Both the position numbers and the translations under genes were made by a program. Under the pieces are notes generated by a model. It was not told the DNA's origin. It did no database searches and was given only the letters and a program-made list of their open reading frames with translations. From Arthrobacter sp. HY1533 (lineage in GTDB: Bacteria > Actinomycetota > Actinomycetes > Actinomycetales > Micrococcaceae): a stretch of DNA of 64,000 nucleotides. The stretch lies in contig NZ_JANKZF010000003.1 of the NCBI RefSeq assembly GCF_027568515.1, forward strand, positions 186,001 through 250,000, read 5' to 3'. Positions within the stretch are counted from its first letter, which is position 1. The number at the start of each line of letters is the position of its first letter. Below are positions 29,200 through 38,032 of this stretch, piece by piece.

Positions 29200-30291
29200 T
29201 CAGTACCTCACCCTCGGGTCGATGAGCGCCGCAATGACGTCCACAATGAAGTTGCTGATGGCCACGATCACGGCCAGCAGGACCACGATGCCCTGAACGG
29301 CCACAAAGTCGCGGGCGGTCAGGTAGGAGGCCAGCTGGAAACCAAGGCCCTTCCATTCAAACGTTGTTTCGGTCAGCACGGCGCCGCCCAGGAGCAGGGC
29401 AATCTGCAGGCCCATGACAGTGATGATGGGGATCAGGGCCGGCTTGTAGGCGTGCTTGGTGACCAGCCGGAATTCACTGACGCCGCGGGAACGGCCGGCT
29501 TCCACATAGTCCTTGCCGAGCGTGCCGATGACGTTGGTGCGGACCAGGCGCAGGAAGATGCCAGCCGTCAACAGGCCCAGGGCAACGGCCGGCAGCACCG
29601 AATGCTGGACCACGTCCCAATAGGCCGCCATGTTTCCGCTGCGCAGTGCGTCGAGCCAGTAGATTCCGGTGGGCGAGGCAAGCTGCGTCATGGCGATCTC
29701 GGTGGACGTTCCGGACCGCCCAGCCACCGGCAACCAGCCAAGCCAGACGGCAAAGACCAGCTTCAGCAGCAGTCCGGCGAAGAAGACAGGCGTGGCGTAG
29801 AACAGGATCGCTGACACGCGCAGCACGGCATCCTGCCATTTGTCGCGCTTGTAGCCTGCCAGCATCCCCAGCGGAATGCCCACGGCCAGGGCCACGATGA
29901 GGGAGTTGACGGCCAGTTCAAGCGTTGCGGCCCCGTAGGTGGCCAGCATGTCCGTCACCAGCAGGTTGTCGGAAATGGTCCGGCCAAAGTTGCCGGTCAG
30001 GAGTTGGCCCAAGTATTCAAAGTATTGAACCATGACGGGCCTGTCGTAGCCCGCCTCGTGGATGCGCTGGGCCAGCTGTTCAGGTGGCAGCCGCCCGCCC
30101 AGGGCCGCCGTGATGGGATCGCCGGTGATCCGCATCAGGAAAAACACCATCGTGACGAGTATGAGGATGGTGGGGAAAATCAGCAGAAACCTTATCAAGA
30201 GGTATTTGCCCAAGCTCCCCCCGGACTTGTTCCTACGTTTGGGTGCCTGCGCGGCGGGTTCCTCCACCGGCAGGTCAATCATTGCGGTCAT
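29200..30291 (-). CDS. Peptide ABC importer permease, DppB type
   Basis: 363 residues. It has the DppB/OppB N terminus with a long first helix (LLIRFLLIFPTILILVTMVF), the signature PEQLAQRIHEAGYDRPVMVQ, a permease loop near DYVEAGRSRGVSEF, and a C-terminal helix bundle ending IVDVIAALIDPRVRY. The first 30 residues are a charged cytoplasmic extension. It lies 147 bases after the binding-protein gene across an attenuator-like stem-loop. Confidence 0.93.
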   Translation of the reverse strand: MTAMIDLPVEEPAAQAPKRRNKSGGSLGKYLLIRFLLIFPTILILVTMVFFLMRITGDPITAALGGRLPPEQLAQRIHEAGYDRPVMVQYFEYLGQLLTGNFGRTISDNLLVTDMLATYGAATLELAVNSLIVALAVGIPLGMLAGYKRDKWQDAVLRVSAILFYATPVFFAGLLLKLVFAVWLGWLPVAGRSGTSTEIAMTQLASPTGIYWLDALRSGNMAAYWDVVQHSVLPAVALGLLTAGIFLRLVRTNVIGTLGKDYVEAGRSRGVSEFRLVTKHAYKPALIPIITVMGLQIALLLGGAVLTETTFEWKGLGFQLASYLTARDFVAVQGIVVLLAVIVAISNFIVDVIAALIDPRVRY

Positions 30292-30362
30292 GTGCGCCTG
30301 ATTCCTGTGTTGCTGAGCTGTTGGATGCAGTTGTCTTGCGCCGCTGGCATCCGGGGCCGCGC

Positions 30363-30396
30363 AAAAGGCGGGGCATTCCTTGCAGAAAGCCCCGCC
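30363..30396 (-). terminator. Stem-loop between binding-protein and permease genes
   Basis: On the minus strand an 8-bp GC stem (GGCGGGGC/GCCCCGCC) with a 14-base loop is followed by TTTT. It sits between the solute-binding protein stop and the DppB-type start, where partial termination would give more binding protein than permease. Confidence 0.55.
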
Positions 30397-30438
30397 CGTT
30401 GCAGTGTGGCCGGATGCACTGCGGCCACCGAGGCGTCC

Positions 30439-32070
30439 CTACTTGGACAGGACGCCCAGGCGGAACTTGAACGATGCATCCAGGGTTGTCTTGACACCGC
30501 TGACGTTCTTGCCGGAAACGGCCACCTGGGCACCCTGGAGCAGCGGCAGCGTGGAAATGTCCTTCGCCACTGCGGTCTGGATGTCCTCGATGAGCTTGGT
30601 CCGCGCGGCGGGATCGGTCGTGGAGCGCTGCTCCTCGATCTTGGCCTGGACGTCCTTGTTGTCGTAGTGGTTCTTCAGGAAGTTGTTGGAGCTGAAGAAC
30701 GGTGACAGGTAGTTGTCGGCGTCGGAGTAGTCGGGGAACCAGCCCAGCTGGTACAGCGGGTAGGTGTCCTTGACGCGTTCCTTCTGGTAGGTCACCCACT
30801 CGGTTGACTGGAGGTTGACCTTGAACAGTCCACCGGCTTCCAGCTGCGACTTGACCAGGGCGTACTCGTCGGCCGATGACGGGCCGTAGTGGTCGGGGTT
30901 GTACTGCAGGTCAAGGGTCACGGGGGTCGTGACGCCGGCGTCTGCCAGGGTCTTCTTGGCCTTGTCCGCATCCGGACCGCCGCTGCCGTTGCCGTAGGCC
31001 TCCTTCATGGGCTCGATGGCGCCGGTGAATCCCTGCGGAACCCACGAGTAAGCCGGCAGGTAGGTTCCCTTGTACACCTGGGAGGCAATGGCTTCCCGAT
31101 CCACCAGGTCTGCAGCAGCCTGGCGAACGGCCAGCGACTTGGCGGCATCGGGTGTGGCGGAGGTGGCCCCGAACGGCATGGTGTTGAAGTTGAAGACAAT
31201 GTAGCGCAGCTCGCCACCGGGTCCGATGTCCACCTGGACCTTGTCATCCTTCTTCAGGCTTTCGATGTCGGTGGCGGTCATGCTGCGCCACGCCACGTCG
31301 ATGTTGCCCTGCTGCACGTCGAGCTTGAGGTTGTTGGAGTTCGCGTAGTACTTCACGGTTGCGGCGTCGGACTTTGCCGCCCCGAGCATGCCCTTGTAGT
31401 CGGGGTTCTTCTTGAAGGAAATGAGCTCGTTCTTCTTGTACGAATCAATCGTGAACTGGCCGGCGAATGACTTGCCGGCAATGATGGCATCGTCTTCGGT
31501 GGCCTTGTCGGGGCTGAATACCGTGTCATCGACGATGGGGCCCACCGGGCTTGTCAGCACCTGGGCAAAGGTCTGGTCGTTGGGCGTCTTGAGCTTGAAC
31601 ACCACTGTGGTGGCATCGGGGGCGGTGACGCTGTCCAGGTTGCCCAGCAGGGTGGCGGGACCGTTGGCGTCGTTGATCTTGACCTGCCGGTCAAAGGTGA
31701 ACTTCACATCCTTCGAGTCCAGGTCCGTGCCGTTGGCCCACTTGAGCCCGGCCTTGAGCTTGACGGTGTACTCCGTGGGTGAAGTGAACTCCGCGGACTC
31801 GGCAATGTCGGGCTTCGGGTCGGCGCTGCCGGGCGCCGAGTTCAGCAGGAACGGGTAGATCTGGTTCATGACCATGAACGAGCCGTTGTCGTAGGAGAAT
31901 GCGGGGTCAAGGAATGTGACCTTGTCCGTGGTGCCAACCACGACGGGTCCCCCCGTGGTTCCACCTGTCGCCGTGCCGCCGCCTGTTGGTCCCGTGCAGG
32001 CCGTCAAGGCCAGGACCGACACACCTGCAACGGCGAGCACCGCATTGAATCCAAACTTCTTCTTAGCCAT
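30439..32070 (-). CDS. Peptide/solute-binding lipoprotein of the ABC importer
   Basis: 543 residues from the ATG at 32070 (preceded by GAAAG). A lipoprotein signal (VLALTACTGPT) anchors it outside the membrane. The SBP_bac_5 fold is visible (DPAFSYDNGSFMVMNQIYPF, YTVKLKAGLKWANGTDL, VRQAAADLVDREAIASQVY), and binds peptides in family members; nickel or other ligands are possible. It is the first gene of the operon with two permeases and a double ATPase. An inverted repeat in its upstream region may be an operator. Confidence 0.93.
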   Translation of the reverse strand: MAKKKFGFNAVLAVAGVSVLALTACTGPTGGGTATGGTTGGPVVVGTTDKVTFLDPAFSYDNGSFMVMNQIYPFLLNSAPGSADPKPDIAESAEFTSPTEYTVKLKAGLKWANGTDLDSKDVKFTFDRQVKINDANGPATLLGNLDSVTAPDATTVVFKLKTPNDQTFAQVLTSPVGPIVDDTVFSPDKATEDDAIIAGKSFAGQFTIDSYKKNELISFKKNPDYKGMLGAAKSDAATVKYYANSNNLKLDVQQGNIDVAWRSMTATDIESLKKDDKVQVDIGPGGELRYIVFNFNTMPFGATSATPDAAKSLAVRQAAADLVDREAIASQVYKGTYLPAYSWVPQGFTGAIEPMKEAYGNGSGGPDADKAKKTLADAGVTTPVTLDLQYNPDHYGPSSADEYALVKSQLEAGGLFKVNLQSTEWVTYQKERVKDTYPLYQLGWFPDYSDADNYLSPFFSSNNFLKNHYDNKDVQAKIEEQRSTTDPAARTKLIEDIQTAVAKDISTLPLLQGAQVAVSGKNVSGVKTTLDASFKFRLGVLSK

Positions 32071-32106
32071 CAGCAATCTTTCTCTTGTGGATTCCATGGA
32101 ACAGGC

Positions 32107-32122
32107 CACACATCATTGTGTG
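32107..32122. promoter_or_regulatory. Inverted repeat upstream of the peptide importer operon
   Basis: CACACA-TCAT-TGTGTG is a perfect 6-base inverted repeat 36 bases upstream of the binding-protein ATG, in a place suited to an operator. The regulator is unknown. Confidence 0.35.
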
Positions 32123-32205
32123 ACCTGCACCACTTGCCTGATGGTTAAGTCTTACCAGACTTGCCGCCCCCTCCCGGCACGCCCGGTGATTTTGCAACCG
32201 GATGG

Positions 32206-32823
32206 TTATGCAAGCGAATTGGCATGCGGGCCCGCCCTGAAGTACGGGCTGCGGCCAAACCAGCCGGCCAGCTTCGCATAGGGATCCGCGGCAATGGGGA
32301 CCCTGACCTCCGGGCCAATGCCCTTTTCAACGCTTCGATGCTCCGGCTTGAGCGTCCGCTGCGCCCAGGCCAGGGACTGTTCAGCCAGCACCGGGTCAAG
32401 ATTCACGGGCACGCCGGTTGCCCTGGCGAGGTCCCAGGAATGGACCGTGAACTCGGTGATCTGCAGGCCTATGCGGCTGCGCAGGGGCGCCTCTCCCCCT
32501 CCGGGCAGCGCCACCTGGGTGCTCAGGTCAGCCGTGGCCCAGGCCCTCATCAACAGTGCGGCGCCGTCGCTGAACCGTGTGGACCAGTCGGCACCCACGG
32601 TGGCCTCGGAGGCCAGGGGGTCAACGTTGTGGCCGCGCGCCATGATGCTGTAGTTGTGCAGGTCCTGGACCACAAGGTGGTGCAGGAGATCCTGGACGGT
32701 CCACTCAGCGCAGGGCGTGGGCCAGTCGGCCTGGTTGGCCGAGATTGCGCCAATGATTTCAGCGCACTGGTTCAGTGCACCGCCCAGATACTGCAGCGGG
32801 TTGGGAATTGTGTGCGGGGGCAT
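32206..32823 (-). CDS. TIGR03086-family DinB-like metal-binding protein
   Basis: 205 residues, mycothiol-dependent isomerase/DinB fold. Metal-binding type histidines appear in LLHHLVVQDLHNY and TVHSWDLARATG, and the family pattern PTPCAEWTVQDLL and AWAQRTLKPEHRS is present. Many members are mycothiol-dependent enzymes with unknown substrates. The ATG is preceded by GGAAGG at 8 bases. It is between the mnmA terminator and the peptide importer. The substrate cannot be told from the sequence. Confidence 0.85.
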   Translation of the reverse strand: MPPHTIPNPLQYLGGALNQCAEIIGAISANQADWPTPCAEWTVQDLLHHLVVQDLHNYSIMARGHNVDPLASEATVGADWSTRFSDGAALLMRAWATADLSTQVALPGGGEAPLRSRIGLQITEFTVHSWDLARATGVPVNLDPVLAEQSLAWAQRTLKPEHRSVEKGIGPEVRVPIAADPYAKLAGWFGRSPYFRAGPHANSLA

Positions 32824-32942
32824 TGTGTAAACCTTCCGTGATCCAAGTCACCTGTAATGGAAGTTTACGCCAGTGGCACAAGCCGCGGCTGGATGTGTCA
32901 TTGCCCTGCCCCATCCCCGGACGCGGCATCAGCAAGAACAGC

Positions 32943-32983
32943 AAAAAGGACAACCCCGCACCACGGGGTGATGCGGGGTTGTC
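32943..32983 (-). terminator. Intrinsic terminator of mnmA
   Basis: A 12-bp stem (32949-32960 with 32972-32983) and 11-base loop followed by five U residues on the minus strand, 40 bases after the mnmA stop. Confidence 0.88.
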
Positions 32984-33022
32984 GAAAAGCCGACGTCAAG
33001 TGATGCCGCGTTGGGACGTGGG

Positions 33023-34162
33023 CTAGGACAGTTCGGGGCGGGCCAGGGAGCGTGCGGTGTCAATCGTGGCCTGGCCCAGCACGCGGGAGCCCTGGTACAG
33101 CACAATGGTCTGGCCTGGGGCCACGCCGCGCAGCGGCTCAACCAGGGTGACGTGCAGCTGCTGGCGGGTGCCGGCGTCGTCCGTTTCCTCGGTGACAAAG
33201 GCACGGGCCGGAACGGGGTCGCCGTGGGCGCGGACCTGGGCGTAGCAATCGAACTCCTCGCCGGTGGCCACTTCTGCGATGGGCAGCCCGGCCCAGGAGA
33301 CCTTGATGCCCTGGATGGAGTCAATGGCCAGCAGCGCGTGCGGGCCCACGACGACCTTGTTTTCCTTGGGCCGGATCTCCAGCACAAAGCGGGGCTTGCC
33401 GTCGGCGGCGGGGGTGCCGAGCTTCAGGCCGCGGCGCTGGCCCACGGTGAACTGGTTGGCGCCCGTGTGGCCACCCACCTTGTTGCCGGTTTCATCGACG
33501 ATGTCGCCGTCGGTCATCTCAATCTTCTCGGCCAGCCAGCCGGCGGTGTCGCCGTCGGAGATGAAGCAGATGTCGTGGGAGTCCGGCTTCTTGGCCACGG
33601 AGAGGCCGCGGGCCTCGGCTTCGGCGCGGACCTCGGCCTTGGACGGGGTGTCGGCCAGCGGGAACATGGAGTGCTTGAGCTGTTCGTGGGTCAGCACGCC
33701 CAGCACGTAGCTCTGGTCCTTGGCCCAGTCCGCGGCACGGTGCAGCTCCGGGTTGCCGTCGGCGTCGGTGATGACCTTGGCGTAGTGGCCCGTGCAGACG
33801 GCGTCAAAGCCCAGGGCGATGGCCTTTTCCAGCAGTGCGGCGAACTTGATGCGCTCGTTGCAGCGCATGCACGGGTTGGGCGTGCGGCCGGCGGCGTATT
33901 CGTCGATGAAGTCCTGGACCACGTCCTCCTTGAACCGTTCGGAGAAGTCCCAGACGTAGTACGGAATGCCGAGCTTGTCGCAGGCACGCCACGCGTCGTT
34001 GGAGTCCTCCACGGTGCAGCAGCCGCGGCTGCCGGTGCGCAGGGTTCCGGGCATGCGGGAGAGCGCCAGGTGGACGCCGACGACGTCGTGCCCGGCATCC
34101 ACCGCGCGTGCTGCTGCGACGGCGGAGTCAACCCCGCCACTCATGGCGGCCAATACTCGCAT
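33023..34162 (-). CDS. mnmA: tRNA-specific 2-thiouridylase MnmA
   Basis: 379 residues. It thiolates U34 of tRNA for Lys, Glu and Gln using sulfur from a cysteine desulfurase. PP-loop motif SGGVDS (residues 8-13), the [12 protein letters not shown] region with one catalytic cysteine, the second cysteine in [10 protein letters not shown], and the C-terminal beta-barrel ([19 protein letters not shown]) are all present. It sits 121 bases downstream of the cysteine desulfurase gene, its natural partner, across a tandem repeat. GAAAGG precedes the ATG. Confidence 0.96.
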   Translation of the reverse strand: MRVLAAMSGGVDSAVAAARAVDAGHDVVGVHLALSRMPGTLRTGSRGCCTVEDSNDAWRACDKLGIPYYVWDFSERFKEDVVQDFIDEYAAGRTPNPCMRCNERIKFAALLEKAIALGFDAVCTGHYAKVITDADGNPELHRAADWAKDQSYVLGVLTHEQLKHSMFPLADTPSKAEVRAEAEARGLSVAKKPDSHDICFISDGDTAGWLAEKIEMTDGDIVDETGNKVGGHTGANQFTVGQRRGLKLGTPAADGKPRFVLEIRPKENKVVVGPHALLAIDSIQGIKVSWAGLPIAEVATGEEFDCYAQVRAHGDPVPARAFVTEETDDAGTRQQLHVTLVEPLRGVAPGQTIVLYQGSRVLGQATIDTARSLARPELS

Positions 34163-34224
34163 TACTTGCCTTTCAATTCATGGTCAATTCTTGCGTGCCC
34201 GGTGCCTGTCGAGATCTCGACAAG

Positions 34225-34296
34225 CTCGATCACCGGAGGGTGCCCGATCACCGGAAGGTGCCCGATCACCGGAGGTTGCCCGATCACCGGAAGGTG
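34225..34296. repeat. Tandem 18-base repeat between mnmA and the cysteine desulfurase gene
   Basis: Four direct copies of an 18-base unit (CCCGATCACCGGAAGGTG with one to two changes per copy) at 34225-34242, 34243-34260, 34261-34278 and 34279-34296. The last copy contains the stop codon of the desulfurase gene. The stretch just before (34206-34236, GTCGAGATCTCGACAAGCTC...) resembles short dispersed palindromic repeats known from Arthrobacter and relatives. Confidence 0.85.
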
Positions 34297-35507
34297 CTTG
34301 CAGTTTCAATGCTGGAAACATGGGCGGCCATGCCTGCTGTTTTTGCGCGTGCGTGGGCATCGGGCAGGGCGGCCGCAAAGGCATCAACGTCTTCCGGGGT
34401 GGATGTATGCCCCAGGCTGAAGCGTTGTGCGCCACGTGCCGTGTCCTCGTCCAGGCCCATGGCGAGCAGCACGTGGGAGGGGCGGGGCACCCCTGCGGTG
34501 CAGGCGGAACCCGTGGAGGACTCGATGCCGGCCATGTCCAGCAGGAACAGCAGGGAGTCGCCTTCGCAGCCGGGGAAGGTGAAGTGTGCGTTGCCGGGGA
34601 GCCTGCCGGCCGGGTTCACGGCCGGGTCGGCGCCGCGCAGCACGGCTTCGGGGACCAGCCGGCGGACTGCGGCAATGACGTCGTCGCGGAGCCCGGCAAT
34701 CCGGGCACTCTCCGCGGCCAGGTTTCCGGTGACGTCCGCGGCGGCCGCGGCGAAGGCGGCGATCCCTGCGGTGTCGAGCGTGCCGGAACGCACGGTGCGC
34801 TCCTGGCCGCCACCGTGCTGCACGGGCGTGAGCTTGACGGCACGGCCCAGCAGCAGCGCGCCAACCCCCACGGGGCCACCGATCTTGTGGCCGCTGATGG
34901 ACATGGCGGCCAGCCCGGATTCGCGGAAGTCCACGGGGATGGAGCCGAAGGCCTGGACGGCGTCGGAGTGCACGGGAATGCCGTGCCTGCCTGCGAGCGC
35001 CACGACCTCGGCGATGGGCTGGATGGTGCCGACCTCATTGTTGGCCCACATGCAGCTGAGCAGCGCAACCGAGTCCGCGCCGCCGTCGGCCAGTTCCTTT
35101 TCCAGTGCGGCCAGGTCAAGGGTTCCGTCCGCGTGAACGGGCAGCCAGACCGCTTCGGCGCCTTCGTGCTTTTCCAGCCATTCGACGGTGTCCTGCACGG
35201 CGGCGTGCTCCACGCTGGAGACCAGGATGCGGGTGCGTGCGGGTTCGGCGTCGCGGCGGGACCAGAACAGTCCCTTGACGGCGAGGTTGTCCGCCTCGGT
35301 GCCGCCGGAGGTGAAAATGACCTCGGTGGGGTGGGCGCCGGCAGCTGCGGCAATGGTTTCGCGGGCCGCCTCCACCGTGGCGCGGGCGCGGCGGCCCGAT
35401 CCGTGGAGGGACGACGGATTGCCGCTACGGGTGATAACGGAGGTGAGTGCGGCGAGGGCCGGGGCCGAAATAGGCGTGGTCGCCGCGTGATCTAGATACA
35501 CGGGCAC
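34284..35507 (-). CDS. Cysteine desulfurase (NifS/IscS type)
   Basis: 407 residues. PLP enzyme that removes sulfur from cysteine to supply tRNA thiolation and iron-sulfur clusters. Visible are the N terminus (VYLDHAATTPI), the PLP lysine in ISGHKIGGPVGVG, TSGGTEADNLAVKG, and the catalytic cysteine loop GSACTAGVPRPSHVL. It starts with GTG; a TAGAAT box 6 bases upstream suggests a leaderless transcript. It lies directly upstream of mnmA. Its stop codon falls within the 18-base tandem repeat. Confidence 0.94.
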   Translation of the reverse strand: MPVYLDHAATTPISAPALAALTSVITRSGNPSSLHGSGRRARATVEAARETIAAAAGAHPTEVIFTSGGTEADNLAVKGLFWSRRDAEPARTRILVSSVEHAAVQDTVEWLEKHEGAEAVWLPVHADGTLDLAALEKELADGGADSVALLSCMWANNEVGTIQPIAEVVALAGRHGIPVHSDAVQAFGSIPVDFRESGLAAMSISGHKIGGPVGVGALLLGRAVKLTPVQHGGGQERTVRSGTLDTAGIAAFAAAAADVTGNLAAESARIAGLRDDVIAAVRRLVPEAVLRGADPAVNPAGRLPGNAHFTFPGCEGDSLLFLLDMAGIESSTGSACTAGVPRPSHVLLAMGLDEDTARGAQRFSLGHTSTPEDVDAFAAALPDAHARAKTAGMAAHVSSIETASTFR

Positions 35508-35513
35508 CGCTCA

Positions 35514-35519
35514 ATTCTA
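35514..35519 (-). promoter_or_regulatory. Candidate leaderless -10 box (TAGAAT)
   Basis: TAGAAT on the minus strand is 6 bases before the GTG start of the cysteine desulfurase gene. Confidence 0.5.
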
Positions 35520-35534
35520 CGGCACGGGCGTGGG

Positions 35535-36296
35535 TCACCGCGGCGGACTGTTGACAACATCACCCTGTGAGCTGAGGTCCGTGGTCGGGGTCACCTGAAG
35601 CGCCTCCAACACCTCTGAGTGCACGACGGCGTCGACCAGTTCCGCCGTTCCGCCCACCAGGGTGGAATCAAAGTCAATCTCCGTGGCCAGGCACCAGCTG
35701 CGGTCCGCCGGCCAGGCCAGGTTGGCCGTGGGTGAGCTGAAGCCCAGGCCGTCGTCGAACCAGGGCGGGTGGGCCAGTTCGCCCAGGCTCCCCCGGAAGA
35801 CCCAGTATTTGCGCAAGCCGTTGGCCACAGTGAGCGCCTGGCCGGGGCCACTCGGGATGCTGCCTGTGCCGGGCTCGAAGCCGCCCCAGCCCACCCACGC
35901 GGCCTGGAAGATGTCCTGGCCCTTGGCAGTGTGGCCGCCGAGGAGGGCCGCGAGCGCCAGCAACTGTGCCTCATCGAGTTCTCCCATATTGGGCCGCATG
36001 TACTCCGCGCCGCCGGCCCCGTCGAGGACGGCGTTTTGGTAGAGCTCGGTTTGCGCCAGCCGGTGGAACTGCGCCGCGGCGTGCAGCCGGGTCCCCTTGG
36101 CCCGGGCCACATCGGCCCAGCGGCGTTCCGGCCCTTGGCCGACGTCCATCCGGTGGAAGATGCGCGCGTAGGCCTGGAAATGGTCTGGAATCGTGGCGGC
36201 CACCGTGCCGAACGATTCATCCCACAGCTCCCTGGTGAGGCGTCGCCCCAGGGCATCGGCGATCCATTGGCCCTCTGCTGCGCTGGCGTCTTCCAT
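35535..36296 (-). CDS. Protein of unknown function
   Basis: 253 residues with no domain I recognise. No signal peptide or membrane helix. The sequence is mixed alpha/beta with tryptophan-rich parts (AAWVGWGGFEPG, KYWVFRGSLGELAHPPW, LAWPADRSWCLATEIDFD), similar in style to conserved actinobacterial proteins of unknown role. It starts at ATG 36296, preceded by a TAGGCT box at 6 bases. It ends 27 bases before the cysteine desulfurase start, so the two have separate promoters and are probably not one operon. Confidence 0.7.
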   Translation of the reverse strand: MEDASAAEGQWIADALGRRLTRELWDESFGTVAATIPDHFQAYARIFHRMDVGQGPERRWADVARAKGTRLHAAAQFHRLAQTELYQNAVLDGAGGAEYMRPNMGELDEAQLLALAALLGGHTAKGQDIFQAAWVGWGGFEPGTGSIPSGPGQALTVANGLRKYWVFRGSLGELAHPPWFDDGLGFSSPTANLAWPADRSWCLATEIDFDSTLVGGTAELVDAVVHSEVLEALQVTPTTDLSSQGDVVNSPPR

Positions 36297-36302
36297 GCCC
36301 GG

Positions 36303-36308
36303 AGCCTA
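36303..36308 (-). promoter_or_regulatory. Candidate leaderless -10 box (TAGGCT)
   Basis: TAGGCT on the minus strand lies 6 bases before the ATG at 36296 and no Shine-Dalgarno is present. Confidence 0.45.
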
Positions 36309-36373
36309 CCGCGGCCGCATCGGCAGGCACGCTGACCTTTTGGCCAATCCCTCCGCGGCGCGTTTGTCAATCC

Positions 36374-36403
36374 TTGTCAAGGCTACGGAACCGGTGGCAG
36401 GAT
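36374..36403 (+). promoter_or_regulatory. Possible promoter of the subtilase gene
   Basis: TTGTCA (36374-36379) and CAGGAT (36398-36403) with an 18-base spacer, 47 bases before the ATG at 36451. A second TTGTCAA lies 10 bases upstream as a direct repeat. Confidence 0.35.
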
Positions 36404-36450
36404 CAGCGTGTCCCACATCACCCTCACTCGATCCATGGGAGATCCATTAC

Positions 36451-37950
36451 ATGAAATCTGCATTCCTCTCGCGGTCAACCGCGGCCGCGTTTTGCGCCGT
36501 CGCCGTTGCCGCAACCACCATGCTGGGCAGCAGCGCCTCGGCAGCACCGAACAATTCACCCTCGACCCCTGTTGAATTTCCGGCAGCGGACGGCCAGCTC
36601 ATGAGCTACGTGGTCAACGCCAAGTCGAGCAACGGCAGCAAGACCCAGGATGTCCTGAAGGCCATCACGGCGGCCGGCGGCGTTGCCGTCCAACAATGGC
36701 CGGAAATCGGCGTGGTCATTGCCCAGTCCCAAAGTGCCGGCTTCCGCACCAACGTCCTCAAGCAGGGCAAGTCCTCCGTGGAATCCGTGGGCGCAACGCG
36801 CACAGCCACGGTGGCAGAGGGCACGCCGGAGGGCATTGCCACGCCATGGCAGCAGTCACCGCAAAGGCAGGCAAAGAAGCTGGCCAACGCCGATCTGCTC
36901 TACGGCGACGCCACCTTCGACGGAACGGCACTGGACCCCCGCGAGGCCGAAAAGTGGGATCAGGTGCAGATCAAGGCCGACCAGGCACACCAGCTCACTG
37001 ACGGTTCACGCGACGTCCTGGTGGGTGTCCTGGACAGCGGGATCGACCCCACGCACCCTGACCTCGTGGCCAACATCGATGTGGCCAACTCGGTCAACTG
37101 CGCCAACGCGGGTCGCCCCGACTCCTCCCCGGGCGGCTGGTTCCCCACAACGTCTTCGCACGGCACACACGTGGCCGGCATCATCGGTGCCGCACGCAAC
37201 GGCGTGGGCATTGTGGGCGTGGCCCCCAATGTGCGCATGGCCTCCGTCAAGGTGGTCAATGACGACGGCTACATCTACCCCGAATACGCCATTTGCGGTT
37301 TCATGTGGGCCGGCATGAAGGGCATGGACATCACCAACAACAGCTACTTCATTGACCCCGTGGAGTTCTGGTGTGACGACCAGCCCGACCAGGCCGCCGT
37401 GCGCACCGCTGTGGAACGGGCCGTGAAGTGGTCCACGGACAAGGGTGTGGTGCATGCGGCAGCCGCGGGCAACGCCTCCTACGACCTGGCCAACAAGACC
37501 ACCGACAGCGACAGCCCCAACGACGGCACCACGATTGAGCGTCAGATCGGCAACCAGTGCAAGGACATTCCCACCGAGCTGGACGGCGTGGTGACGGTGT
37601 CCTCCACCGACCAGGCCGGCAAGCTGTCCTCGTTCTCCAACCGCGGCCTGAACGTGATTGATGTGGCCGCCCCCGGCTCCCGCATCCTCTCCACCCTGCC
37701 GAACAACAAGTACGGTCTGCTCAGCGGCACTTCCATGGCATCCCCGCAGGTTGCCGGCGTCCTGGCACTGATGAAGTCCGAACACCCCGGCTGGAAGCCG
37801 AAGCAGCTGGTTTCCGAGCTGCGCAAGCAGGCCGAGGACCACCTCTGCATGCCGTCGGCAACCCCAACCGGCTCCGCATGCGTGGGCAAACTGCGCGACA
37901 ACAGCTACTACGGTGAGGGCATCGTCGACGCCCTGGCCGCCGTCATGTAA
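36451..37950 (+). CDS. Secreted S8 serine protease (subtilase)
   Basis: 499 residues from ATG 36451 (GGGAGA 8 bases before). A signal peptide ends near SSASA (about residue 31), followed by a propeptide of about 150 residues and the subtilisin domain with catalytic D195 (VGVLDSGIDPTHPDL), H237 (SHGTHVAGI) and S428 (SGTSMASPQVAG), plus the oxyanion-hole asparagine (AAAAGNASYD). Extracellular peptide digestion is likely; the peptide importer nearby fits but linkage is not shown. A strong stem-loop follows. Confidence 0.93.
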   Translation: MKSAFLSRSTAAAFCAVAVAATTMLGSSASAAPNNSPSTPVEFPAADGQLMSYVVNAKSSNGSKTQDVLKAITAAGGVAVQQWPEIGVVIAQSQSAGFRTNVLKQGKSSVESVGATRTATVAEGTPEGIATPWQQSPQRQAKKLANADLLYGDATFDGTALDPREAEKWDQVQIKADQAHQLTDGSRDVLVGVLDSGIDPTHPDLVANIDVANSVNCANAGRPDSSPGGWFPTTSSHGTHVAGIIGAARNGVGIVGVAPNVRMASVKVVNDDGYIYPEYAICGFMWAGMKGMDITNNSYFIDPVEFWCDDQPDQAAVRTAVERAVKWSTDKGVVHAAAAGNASYDLANKTTDSDSPNDGTTIERQIGNQCKDIPTELDGVVTVSSTDQAGKLSSFSNRGLNVIDVAAPGSRILSTLPNNKYGLLSGTSMASPQVAGVLALMKSEHPGWKPKQLVSELRKQAEDHLCMPSATPTGSACVGKLRDNSYYGEGIVDALAAVM

Positions 37951-37962
37951 CAACAGCAGGAA

Positions 37963-38008
37963 AGCACAAAGCCGTTGGCCACCCGCGGGCGGCCAACGGC
38001 TTTGTGCT
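37963..38008. terminator. Bidirectional stem-loop between subtilase and regulator genes
   Basis: A perfect 18-bp stem (37963-37980 with 37991-38008) with 10-base loop between convergent genes. No long U-run on either strand; likely a shared terminator. Confidence 0.7.
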
Positions 38009-38032
38009 GGGCGGCGGCAGCCCGCCGTCGTG

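Noticed and set aside
34225-34296. Tandem units considered as a CRISPR array
   Set aside because: Units are adjacent without spacers, and no cas gene is present.
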